This document shows, piece after piece, positions 26,381 through 34,053 of a stretch of 64,000 nt of DNA; the first letter of the stretch is position 1; each line of letters begins with the position of its first letter. A program made the translations under genes and the position numbers. The stretch comes from Chloracidobacterium sp. (GTDB lineage Bacteria; Acidobacteriota; Blastocatellia; Pyrinomonadales; Pyrinomonadaceae): positions 310,001 to 374,000 of the forward strand of contig JADJXP010000001.1 of assembly GCA_016715795.1 (NCBI GenBank), written 5' to 3'. Under the pieces are notes generated by a model. The model did not search any database. It was not told where the DNA came from and was given only the letters and a program-made list of their open reading frames with translations.

Positions 26381-28384
26381 CTATTCGTTTGGCTTTTTGG
26401 GCGGTTTAACCGGAGGGATGAGCGGTCTGAGTGTGATATCCGTTTGGATCGGTTGAGGCCGGTACTCGATTGGGGAAACAGCCGAGCTGTCCGTAACTGT
26501 AATGGGATTACGCGGGTCTGGATGATCGCTTCCACTTCTCAGAGGCAGCCCGTTTTCTCTTCGCACGTTGTTTTCGACTTCGATTGCATTCAGCCCAAAT
26601 GGGTGAGCAATTTCATGATTGAAAATGGTCATCTCGGTGGTCGGGACCGACTTGTTTTCATTCTCATCCGCCGCCATCGAACCACCACCTTCGGGGATTA
26701 GGACGTCCCAAGTTCCGTCAGTTCTGGGTACCGCCGTGCCACCTCGACCGACGAGATTAGCGAAATCCATTGTCAAGTTTCCCACCAAATCACCTGATAT
26801 TACCGAGTTCGGCAACGACGTCGCCTCTCCCGCCCCCAATAGGCTGACACGAACAATGGTGTCCGAGTCTACGGCATATTGTACCATTGCAAAAGATGCG
26901 GATTGGGGAGTGTCGGGCCCGCACATTTCTGACGGAGTGATGCTCACCCTCCCCGCTGAGTCGACCTGGACCCGTTCCCTCTCCTCCTGTGACATGCCCG
27001 AGAACAGTCGGTTCGCGCCATCCCTCGCTTTCTGGTTAGCTAGGATCAGCTCTAGGCCTAACGAATCGACAAATTTGAGTGGGTTGTTTCCAACATAGGC
27101 ATATGAATTCCATACCTGCGGATTGGTCAGCCTCGTGATTGAGATTATCAAAGGGTCCCGGGAATGAAATCGCCCGAGATTCTTTGAGTAGTATCGCGCC
27201 TCCGCAAAATCCAATCCACTTTCCCCATCCCGCTCATACCCCGTAAACTGCTTCCTCACCGAGTCGGGCGTGTATTCGGCGTGGGAGGTGCGTTGGGCGG
27301 TGATGATCTCTTCGCCGTAGGGGTGATAGTCGTGGCGGGCGGTAACCCTGCCGTCGCGGTCGGTGTTGATGCGGGGGCTGCCGAGGTGGTCCGCCGTCAG
27401 GTACGCGACCTTTGCGTCTTCGACAGATTCCACGACAGTCGAATATTCGGCGATCTGTTTGCCAGCGGCGTCGTAAACGAAAATGGTCACCTCGCCGGTC
27501 GAAGGAACCACTTTCTTTACTCTCTTGCCGTCGCCGTCGTACCAGTATTGGCCGAGCGTAACACTCGACGAGTTTTTGACCTCAACCTGTTTGTTCTCCG
27601 CGTCGTAGGTAAATGTCTGGTAATTGCCGTCTCGCGTCGTATTTCCAGCGTTATCGTAAAGCCATCCCGTCGAGGTTAGACGATTATTAGACGTGCTGAT
27701 CGTCGGATCAGTCACCGCAGGGTTTGAAAAGGATGCCGGCACGGTCGTGTTTGTCCGGTTGAAATTTCGGTTGCCATACCGGTCGAATGTAAAATCCTGC
27801 CGCCACGTCTGCGACCCGATCTCCTCGGTCGAATCGTCTATGCGGTTCAAAGAATCGTAATAGTACTTTTGCGTTGCGTTAAAGGCGTCACTATTGCCCG
27901 GCGAGTTCGGGACCGTGATGACCTGCTGGACAATATTGCCGTTGTTCTTTGTGGCATCTATAGAGCTGCCATTCCAGTCGCCGTAACTGTAATCGAGTTT
28001 CAGGAGATTCGTCGTCCCTTGCGTGGCTCCAAGCGCAATTTGGGTTGGCTGAAGCCTCGAATTAAATGTCGTGCTCGCCCAGCGGCCGTTCCCGAGTTGC
28101 ATCGCAGTCACGGCTCCGGCGGCGTTATAGGTAAATGCGTCAGCGTAGTTCCAGTAACCTGCGGCAGAGTTCTTCTTGCTCTGGACAATCGAAAGATCAC
28201 CGGTGTTGTCGAGGACGCTCTTAACGACACGCCCCGATGGATACGTTTCCTCGATCAATGCACCGGCGAGATTGTAGGTGTAGCTCGTGGTGTAGTCAGT
28301 GCCGTCGGTTGTCTGCTTATGCCCTGTCACACGTCCTAAGATGTCAAACTGAGGCAGGGTCGTTCTTTTGTCACTCAAACTCAC
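26381..28384 (-). CDS. Orphan Rhs core with HEIAH metallopeptidase-like tip
   Basis: 667 residues, no signal peptide. Residues 1-430 are YD/Rhs repeats and the Rhs-associated core (DHLGSPRINTDRDG, RKQFTGYERDGESGLDFAEA, RYYSKNLGRFHSRDPL). The core ends at NPLKFVDSLGL. The unique tip (about 435-667) contains TIFNHEIAHPFGLN near residue 591, a zinc-protease-type HExxH, and a Pro-rich end. It is read as a toxin module and is followed by a candidate immunity gene (WG repeats). The start is uncertain: the frame opens inside a repeated junction element and no good ribosome site is visible, so this may be a silent cassette. Confidence 0.75.
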   Translation of the reverse strand: MSLSDKRTTLPQFDILGRVTGHKQTTDGTDYTTSYTYNLAGALIEETYPSGRVVKSVLDNTGDLSIVQSKKNSAAGYWNYADAFTYNAAGAVTAMQLGNGRWASTTFNSRLQPTQIALGATQGTTNLLKLDYSYGDWNGSSIDATKNNGNIVQQVITVPNSPGNSDAFNATQKYYYDSLNRIDDSTEEIGSQTWRQDFTFDRYGNRNFNRTNTTVPASFSNPAVTDPTISTSNNRLTSTGWLYDNAGNTTRDGNYQTFTYDAENKQVEVKNSSSVTLGQYWYDGDGKRVKKVVPSTGEVTIFVYDAAGKQIAEYSTVVESVEDAKVAYLTADHLGSPRINTDRDGRVTARHDYHPYGEEIITAQRTSHAEYTPDSVRKQFTGYERDGESGLDFAEARYYSKNLGRFHSRDPLIISITRLTNPQVWNSYAYVGNNPLKFVDSLGLELILANQKARDGANRLFSGMSQEERERVQVDSAGRVSITPSEMCGPDTPQSASFAMVQYAVDSDTIVRVSLLGAGEATSLPNSVISGDLVGNLTMDFANLVGRGGTAVPRTDGTWDVLIPEGGGSMAADENENKSVPTTEMTIFNHEIAHPFGLNAIEVENNVRRENGLPLRSGSDHPDPRNPITVTDSSAVSPIEYRPQPIQTDITLRPLIPPVKPPKKPNE

Positions 28385-28460
28385 GCCTACTGCCCATCAC
28401 AACCGATGCCAGTACCCGTGCGCTTGACGTAGAGGTTAACTTCATAGATGACCCCGTCCT
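28372..28460 (-). repeat. Rhs-array junction element, copy 4
   Basis: About 90 bp, strongly similar to 30321-30397, 33386-33477 and 36065-36158. On the plus strand it runs from cactcaaactcacgcc, through gatgccag-acccgtgcgcttgac, to tagatgaccccgtcc. It bridges the gene at 28491 and the next Rhs fragment. Read on the minus strand it carries a coding-like stretch (GVIYEV...VKRTGTGIG). Confidence 0.8.
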
Positions 28461-28490
28461 CTCGTCGTCTCGTCAGGACTATTGCCATAC

Positions 28491-29009
28491 CTATTCAGAG
28501 CAAGAAACCTTAGCGGAATCCAGAATCCTGTTCGCAATATCCTTGTTCTTTAAGTCCGCGAAAAGCACCATGAAAGAAATGCTCTCAGCCGACCATTTGC
28601 AGTCGATACTCAACAATCGAACATACGGCTTATTCGGATCTTCGAAGTTAGTCCTGGCTTTTTGAAACTCAAATTCAGCCTCCATTCCCTTCATGCCAGC
28701 TCTTGTAGCAGGTTTTTGAACAAAATTAATCACCCGATCTTCCTGCCTTAAGCCATCCAGCTTGTCGATTCCCGCCCCGGACTCGATCGAAAGCGTCATT
28801 TCGGAACTTGAATACCTAGCCGCATAGCCATCGAAGCCCGTCTTATCTTCTTTCACTAGAGTTTCTGGAATCCGTATTCGAAAGTTCTCTTCGCTGATCT
28901 CCGTCCATTCGGATGAAGGAGCGAGAGCGTTTCCCTCGACCGGGAAATGGGAAAGGCAAGCGCAAGTAGTCATAATCATGACGCATAGAACGAACCCTGT
29001 CGTATTCAT
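28491..29009 (-). CDS. Small exported protein, candidate immunity partner of the HEFGH Rhs tip
   Basis: 172 residues, ATG 29009 with GGAGGGG just upstream, signal peptide (MNTTGFVLCVMIMTTCACLS). The mature part (EWTEISEENFRIRIPETLVK...) is not recognised; the single-domain look resembles PsbP/DcrB-like folds, but no motif decides this. It begins 21 nt after the Rhs fragment at 29031. Being directly downstream of a toxin-like tip and exported fits an envelope immunity protein; not proven. Confidence 0.55.
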   Translation of the reverse strand: MNTTGFVLCVMIMTTCACLSHFPVEGNALAPSSEWTEISEENFRIRIPETLVKEDKTGFDGYAARYSSSEMTLSIESGAGIDKLDGLRQEDRVINFVQKPATRAGMKGMEAEFEFQKARTNFEDPNKPYVRLLSIDCKWSAESISFMVLFADLKNKDIANRILDSAKVSCSE

Positions 29010-29030
29010 AACCCCTCCGTTGAAAAATAT

Positions 29031-30356
29031 TCATCGTCGCGGACGGACATGAGCCGCGCGCGCAGTTTCAGTCCAAAACTTCTTGACGCCCTGGTTGGGC
29101 GAAGCAACGATCGCCTTGCTCCTATTTACGGCATCCAAATACTGGGGAAATATCTTGTTAAAATCCTGTGGCTTAAGTCTTCCGAACTGACTAGAGACAG
29201 TATTCATTAGGCCATGCACCTCATCTTGATGCCCCCCATTCAGTAAGTGGCCAAATTCGTGAGCGTATGTGAAATTGGCGGCCGTCTTTTCCGTGGCAAC
29301 CCGCATACGGTCGAAATTCTCCCCCTCATATCGAAATGCTTGGCCATTCACGCGCCTGCCTGCAACCGCGGTTTGCCCCTGAACTAGTCCAACAATATTG
29401 TCGATTTTTCCTTTATCCCCTTCTCCTTTAGCATCAGACTCCGACTTGAATTGCTTTACGGTAATATTAGTCTTCAGGTCAAATTTGAAATTACCGTTAC
29501 TAAAATGGTCGTTATAAGCACGGCTGATCTGTTCCTTTAACAATGCTACCTGTTTATTGATTTCATTCTGACTCAACTTACCCGACTCAACGTATACTCC
29601 AAATGAAGCGCTTACCGTAATCAGATATTTCTTATTTTTTTCGTCATATGTGACTGTAATCTCGGCTTTCTCACCTGTAGGATCGATAAACGCGAGTGGG
29701 TTATTCCGAACATAACCATACTTGTTTAGACTCTGTGGATCGGCCGTGTCTGTATCCCGTGCAAAATCATCCGGACTTGTAAATCGTCCGGTTGAACTGT
29801 GATAGAACCTTGTTTGGGCAAAATCCAGCCCCGTCTCTCCATCGCGTTCATACCCCGTAAACTGCTTCCTCACCGAGTCCAGCGTGTATTCGGCGTGGGA
29901 GGTGCGTTGTGATGTGATGATCTCTTCACCGTAGGGGTGATAGTCGTGGCGGGCGGTGACCTTGCCGTCGCGGTCGGTGTGTATTCTTGGAGAACCTAAA
30001 TGATCCGCTGTGAGATACGCAACCTTTGCGTCTTCGACGGATTCCACGACGGTTGAATATTCGGCGATCTGCTTACCAGCGGCGTCGTAAACGAAGATGG
30101 TCACCTCGCCGGTCGAAGGAACTACCTTCGTGACCCGTTTCCCGTCCCCGTCGTAGAAATATTCTCCAAGTGTGCCGCCGCCATTCGAGGCCTTTACCTG
30201 CTTGTTCTCTCCGTCGTAAACATAGCTCTGACCGTTAGCATCCGTCAACGTATTCCCGGCTGCATCATACGTCCAGCCGCTGGACGTGATTCGATTGTTG
30301 ATCGTCGAGAGCGTCGGACACGCCGACTGATCATCGCCACCGATGCCAGCTCCCAT
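29031..30356 (-). CDS. Short orphan Rhs core with HEFGH metzincin-like tip
   Basis: 441 residues. The Rhs core is shorter than in its neighbours: it begins near LSTINNRITSSGWTYD and lacks about 200 residues of YD repeats. The core ends at NPLAFIDPTGE. The tip (about 230-441) contains AHEFGHLLNGGH near residue 365, the extended HExxHxxxxxH zinc site of metzincin-type proteases, plus GLMN after it in the Met-turn position. The first codons (MGAGIGGDDQ) are encoded by the junction element, which reads through in this copy. Candidate toxin, partner gene at 28491. Confidence 0.75.
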   Translation of the reverse strand: MGAGIGGDDQSACPTLSTINNRITSSGWTYDAAGNTLTDANGQSYVYDGENKQVKASNGGGTLGEYFYDGDGKRVTKVVPSTGEVTIFVYDAAGKQIAEYSTVVESVEDAKVAYLTADHLGSPRIHTDRDGKVTARHDYHPYGEEIITSQRTSHAEYTLDSVRKQFTGYERDGETGLDFAQTRFYHSSTGRFTSPDDFARDTDTADPQSLNKYGYVRNNPLAFIDPTGEKAEITVTYDEKNKKYLITVSASFGVYVESGKLSQNEINKQVALLKEQISRAYNDHFSNGNFKFDLKTNITVKQFKSESDAKGEGDKGKIDNIVGLVQGQTAVAGRRVNGQAFRYEGENFDRMRVATEKTAANFTYAHEFGHLLNGGHQDEVHGLMNTVSSQFGRLKPQDFNKIFPQYLDAVNRSKAIVASPNQGVKKFWTETARAAHVRPRR

Positions 30357-30397
30357 GCGCTTGACTTACGGCTTAACTTAATAGATGACCCCGTCCT
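30321..30397 (-). repeat. Rhs-array junction element, copy 3
   Basis: Shares gatgccagctccc-tgcgcttgac and atagatgaccccgtcc with the other junction elements but joins the Rhs core at a more 3' point than the others. Confidence 0.75.
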
Positions 30398-30400
30398 CCC

Positions 30401-31438
30401 TTATTCGCGCGCTTCTTCACATTGAGGTTTTGACTGGCCATTGAATGCAGCATACGAGCCATATTCGCGATAGTTTTTCACACGCTTGATAATCTCGGCT
30501 TTATTTTTGTCATTCTTCAATTGCTCATTCACATAAGCGACGACATCTTCCAACCTGTCTCCTTTGCCTTTGCAATTAATTGACTTAAAGATTTTCAGCC
30601 TGCCATCTTCGAGAACGGCAATGTGGCTAAAAGAGAAGGGCAAATCAATAAACGCGAAATGATAGATGTGCTTATTTTTGAACTCAACACGCTCAAGCAA
30701 GGAGGCTTGCTTATTGGTTGGCTCGGTTAAGTCCCAAACGAAAAACCCGTTACCTCTGGATTCTTCGACTAAAAATCGCCAAGAAAGTTGCTCTCTCACC
30801 TTTTTGGACACGGAACCGCGAAGCACATCCGAAAGTTGACCAAGGATTTTCCCTCGAGTGTAGAGTTTGTCTGAGTTTTCGGGTATTTCTTTATCGTAAT
30901 TACAAACAACTCTAGTTTCATCCGTTGCTCTATAAAAGCCGTATCTACGATAATTTCTAAGTCTGATTAACACTCCCTTCCTATTCGTTTCATTCTTTAG
31001 CATGTTTTCTACGTATTTGACCACCTCGCTGAAATCACCGCCACTGTCTACGCAGTTAACGGATTTGAATACTTTCAAACGGCCATTTTCCAAAACTGCG
31101 AGAAAGCTATTCGAGAAGGGATAAAATACAGCAGAAAAATGATAAACGTGATTGTTAACGAAGTTTATGCAATCTCTGAAACCTTCACTGTACTTGTTAG
31201 TAGTGAACCTATTCGTGGGATCAGATAGATCATAAATAAAAAACCCGCTAAACAGGTCAGAATAGCCCAGTTCCTCCTCACGTTTTTTATATCCAGGAAT
31301 CGACTCCCAAAGAAAGCCTTTAAACTGCTCAAGAATGTTCTCTCGATCATACTGGCTATCCGAGTTCTTTGGACATTGGCAAAGCCCCGAGGTCGCGAGA
31401 GCTAAAACGCAGAACATCACAAAAACAAGTCTTTTCAT
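30401..31438 (-). CDS. Exported protein made of two tandem homologous halves, candidate immunity partner of the HEAEH tip
   Basis: 345 residues from ATG 31438 (AGGAGA upstream, signal peptide MKRLVFVMFCVLALATSGLC). The mature protein is an internal duplication of about 145 residues. Half 1 has GFFIYDLSDPTNRFTT, NNHVYHFSAVFYPFSNS, FLAVLENGRLKVFKSVNC and RLRNYRRYGFY; half 2 has GFFVWDLTEPTNKQAS, NKHIYHFAFIDLPFSFS, HIAVLEDGRLKIFKSINC and RVKNYREYGSY. The family is not recognised. It starts 17 nt after the Rhs fragment at 31456. An immunity role is inferred from position and export. Confidence 0.6.
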   Translation of the reverse strand: MKRLVFVMFCVLALATSGLCQCPKNSDSQYDRENILEQFKGFLWESIPGYKKREEELGYSDLFSGFFIYDLSDPTNRFTTNKYSEGFRDCINFVNNHVYHFSAVFYPFSNSFLAVLENGRLKVFKSVNCVDSGGDFSEVVKYVENMLKNETNRKGVLIRLRNYRRYGFYRATDETRVVCNYDKEIPENSDKLYTRGKILGQLSDVLRGSVSKKVREQLSWRFLVEESRGNGFFVWDLTEPTNKQASLLERVEFKNKHIYHFAFIDLPFSFSHIAVLEDGRLKIFKSINCKGKGDRLEDVVAYVNEQLKNDKNKAEIIKRVKNYREYGSYAAFNGQSKPQCEEARE

Positions 31439-31455
31439 TCTCTGTTCTCCTATCT

Positions 31456-33417
31456 CTAGAAACACATATGACCGCGAGGGCATTTAGGCCGGTTTCTAAA
31501 CTCTCGAATCTCCCTGATTGTGTCATTTTGTAATTTGTAGAGTTTTTCAGGATGCCAAGACCTGTGATCACCTTTTCCAGTCTTTGCCATTTGAACCTGA
31601 TTCGGATCTAAATCGTGTTCGGCTTCATGAACAAATATTCCAACCATTTGGGTTTCCAGTTCATTACGGTCATTTTTGACAGCGTTTGAGAGTTCTCCTT
31701 CGAAAAGTGTAATGGTCGCCTCTGCATAAACTTCGTTTCCGTTTGCGTCCTTAGCAATATCTGGCGTTCCCTCAAATTTGTCTGTATCTGGATTGTACGT
31801 TAACGCGCCTTTTGAACCGTCTGGTCGTGTCCCGTGAGGTTGATGTAACCCGTATAAGAATGTGTTGTTTCGCTTCGGATCAATCGTAAGATTGACCATC
31901 GTCTTATGCGCGTTTAGCTTGTTAAACTGGGACAGGGCCGTGCTGCTTCCCGACGTGTTGATGAGGCCAACTAACTTGATAATGTCCTTCGTCGCATTTG
32001 CACTCAAAATAACGATTTGTCCGTCCTTCTCCTCAAACAGTACCTTTTTGCCATCCGTCCCCTTAAATTCTTCTCCGCTGGGATCGATGTACTTCAACGG
32101 ATTGTTTCTCGTATAGACGTAAAGATTTATCGACTGCGGGTCTAACAGCCTTTTCTTTGTCATCATTATCGGGTCAACAGATGTAAATCGCCCGTGGTTG
32201 TATCCGTAATAGCGTGCCTCGGCGAAGTCTAAAGAAGCTTCATAATCCCGTTCATAACCGGTAAACTGCTTCCTCACCGAGTCTGGCGTGTATTCGGTGT
32301 GAGAGGTGCGTTGGGTGGTGATGATCTCTTCGCCGAAGGGGTGATAGTCGTGGCGGGAGGTAACTTTACCGTCGCGGTCGGTGTTGACGCGCGGCGAGCC
32401 GAGGTGATCGGCGGTGAGATATGCTACCTTGGCGTCTTCCACAGACTCGACGACAGTTGAGTATTCGGCGATCTGCTTACCAGCGGCGTCGTAAACGAAG
32501 ATGGTCACCTCGCCGGTCGAAGGGACGACCTTCTTAACTCGTTTGCCGTCGCCGTCGTACCAGTATTGGCCGAGCGTAACACTCGACGAGTTTTTGACCT
32601 CGACCTGTTTGTTTTCCGCATCGTAGGTAAAGGTCTGATAGTTTCCGTCTCGTGTCGTGTTTCCGGTGTTATCGTAAAGCCATCCCGTCGAAGTCAGACG
32701 ATTATTAGATGTGCTGATCGTTGGATTGCAGATCGCCTCGGTGCAGCTCGATGCGGGGACGGTGGTATTTCCGCTCGTAAAATCAAAGCGTCGGTTTCCG
32801 TATCGGTCGAAGGTGAATGTCTGCTTCCACGATTGCGTTTGCGACCCGCCGTTAGGGGTGAGATTCTCGGTTGCGTCTTTCAATCGATTTAGCGAATCGT
32901 ACGAATAGGTTTGCACAGCCGTGAAGCCTGTGTTTGTCCCAACTGTCGGAACGCTGATGGTCTGCGAAAGAACATTGCCATTGTTTGCCGTCGTTCCGTA
33001 GGCGAATTCGAGTTTGAGCTTGTCGTGCGTCCCCGGAGTCGTTCCCAATTTAATCTCTGTCGGCTGCAAACGGGAATTAAAGGCGGTTGATTCCCAGCGA
33101 CCGTTTCCCAACTGCATCGACGTGACAGCACCTGCGGCGTTATAGGTAAATGCGTCAGCGTAATTCCAGTAACCTGCGGCAGAGTTCTTCTTGCTCTGGA
33201 CAATCGAAAGATCGCCGGTGTTGTCGAGGACGTTCTTAACGACACGCCCCGATGGATACATTTCCTCGATCAACGCTCCCGCGAGGTTGTAGGTGTAGCC
33301 CGTCGTGTAATTAGTTCCGTCGGTTGTCTGCTTATGCCCCGTCACACGTCCTAAGATGTCAAACTGAGACAGGGTCGTTCTTTGCCACTCAAACTCACGC
33401 CTACTGATCATCACCAC
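31456..33417 (-). CDS. Orphan Rhs core with HEAEH metallopeptidase-like tip
   Basis: 653 residues, no signal peptide. YD repeats and core (DHLGSPRVNTDRDGKV, RKQFTGYERDYEASLDFAEA) end at NPLKYIDPSGE. The tip (about 440-653) contains VGIFVHEAEHDLDPNQ near residue 596, an HExxH motif, and ends Cys-rich (CPRGHMCF). It is read as a candidate peptidase toxin, followed at once by the duplicated exported protein. The start is uncertain: the first residues come from the junction element, and two GTGs and an ATG sit together without a clear ribosome site. Confidence 0.75.
   Translation of the reverse strand: MVMISRREFEWQRTTLSQFDILGRVTGHKQTTDGTNYTTGYTYNLAGALIEEMYPSGRVVKNVLDNTGDLSIVQSKKNSAAGYWNYADAFTYNAAGAVTSMQLGNGRWESTAFNSRLQPTEIKLGTTPGTHDKLKLEFAYGTTANNGNVLSQTISVPTVGTNTGFTAVQTYSYDSLNRLKDATENLTPNGGSQTQSWKQTFTFDRYGNRRFDFTSGNTTVPASSCTEAICNPTISTSNNRLTSTGWLYDNTGNTTRDGNYQTFTYDAENKQVEVKNSSSVTLGQYWYDGDGKRVKKVVPSTGEVTIFVYDAAGKQIAEYSTVVESVEDAKVAYLTADHLGSPRVNTDRDGKVTSRHDYHPFGEEIITTQRTSHTEYTPDSVRKQFTGYERDYEASLDFAEARYYGYNHGRFTSVDPIMMTKKRLLDPQSINLYVYTRNNPLKYIDPSGEEFKGTDGKKVLFEEKDGQIVILSANATKDIIKLVGLINTSGSSTALSQFNKLNAHKTMVNLTIDPKRNNTFLYGLHQPHGTRPDGSKGALTYNPDTDKFEGTPDIAKDANGNEVYAEATITLFEGELSNAVKNDRNELETQMVGIFVHEAEHDLDPNQVQMAKTGKGDHRSWHPEKLYKLQNDTIREIREFRNRPKCPRGHMCF
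32768..33018 (-). repeat. 251-bp perfect direct repeat, copy A (copy B 35446-35696)
   Basis: Base-for-base identical to 35446-35696 within the Rhs cores of two neighbouring fragments, although sequence on both sides differs. This points to recent duplication or gene conversion inside the array. Confidence 0.9.
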
Positions 33418-33477
33418 CGATGCCAGCTCCCGTGCGCTTGACTAACGGCTTAACTTCACAGATGACCCCATCCGCTT
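33386..33477 (-). repeat. Rhs-array junction element, copy 2
   Basis: cactcaaactcacgcctact, then gatgccagctcccgtgcgct and tgactaacggcttaacttca, then cagatgaccccatccgctt. Closest to copy 1 at 36065-36158. Confidence 0.8.
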
Positions 33478-33516
33478 CCCTGTCAAATGTGAAATCCTGC
33501 CGATAAGTTTCCTGGT

Positions 33517-34053
33517 TTAGAGCTCCGACGACTCCGATCCCTTTTCTGGTAAGTCATAAGAACTAAAGAAGACGTAGTGTACAGGTTCGGAAGCAGGGGC
33601 GATTCTAAAGTCATCTTCCCAGTCAAAGCTAAACTTGACTCGTAGCGAAAACCCGGTTGGCAAGATATCCGAGGGAACCGCGAAAAGAACCCCCTTACCG
33701 GGCTTGACGATATTGGACGAACATACGTGGCAGCGCTTCTTTTCGACAATCGCTTCTTCCGCATTGAGGATATCGTAATACAGGCGGACATCGCCCAGAC
33801 TTTTACTTCGGCCCCCGGACATTTGCACTCGAATCCCCCAGCGCGAGTTGTTTCGCAGCCGCAGCCAGACGAGTCCATCCTCAGGATCGATTACCTCTAA
33901 CCTGCGATTGTTAACAACCTCAAAATAGACTGACGGCTTTCGTCTATCCACTACTGGATGAACAGCTTGGACGCGCAAATCAGCATTCTTCTGCGCTAGT
34001 CCCGGACATTCCAATAACACGATCGCCAAGATTAAAAAGCTAATACTTCTCAT
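33517..34053 (-). CDS. Small exported protein, candidate immunity partner of the HEGSH Rhs tip
   Basis: 178 residues with a signal peptide (MRSISFLILAIVLLECPGLA). The rest is beta-rich (VYFEVVNNRRLEVIDPEDG, VWLRLRNNSRWGIRV) with a CHVC pair, perhaps a disulfide or metal site. No family recognised. It overlaps the preceding Rhs fragment by 4 nt (ATGA), the tightest coupling in the array. Immunity role inferred. Confidence 0.55.
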   Translation of the reverse strand: MRSISFLILAIVLLECPGLAQKNADLRVQAVHPVVDRRKPSVYFEVVNNRRLEVIDPEDGLVWLRLRNNSRWGIRVQMSGGRSKSLGDVRLYYDILNAEEAIVEKKRCHVCSSNIVKPGKGVLFAVPSDILPTGFSLRVKFSFDWEDDFRIAPASEPVHYVFFSSYDLPEKGSESSEL

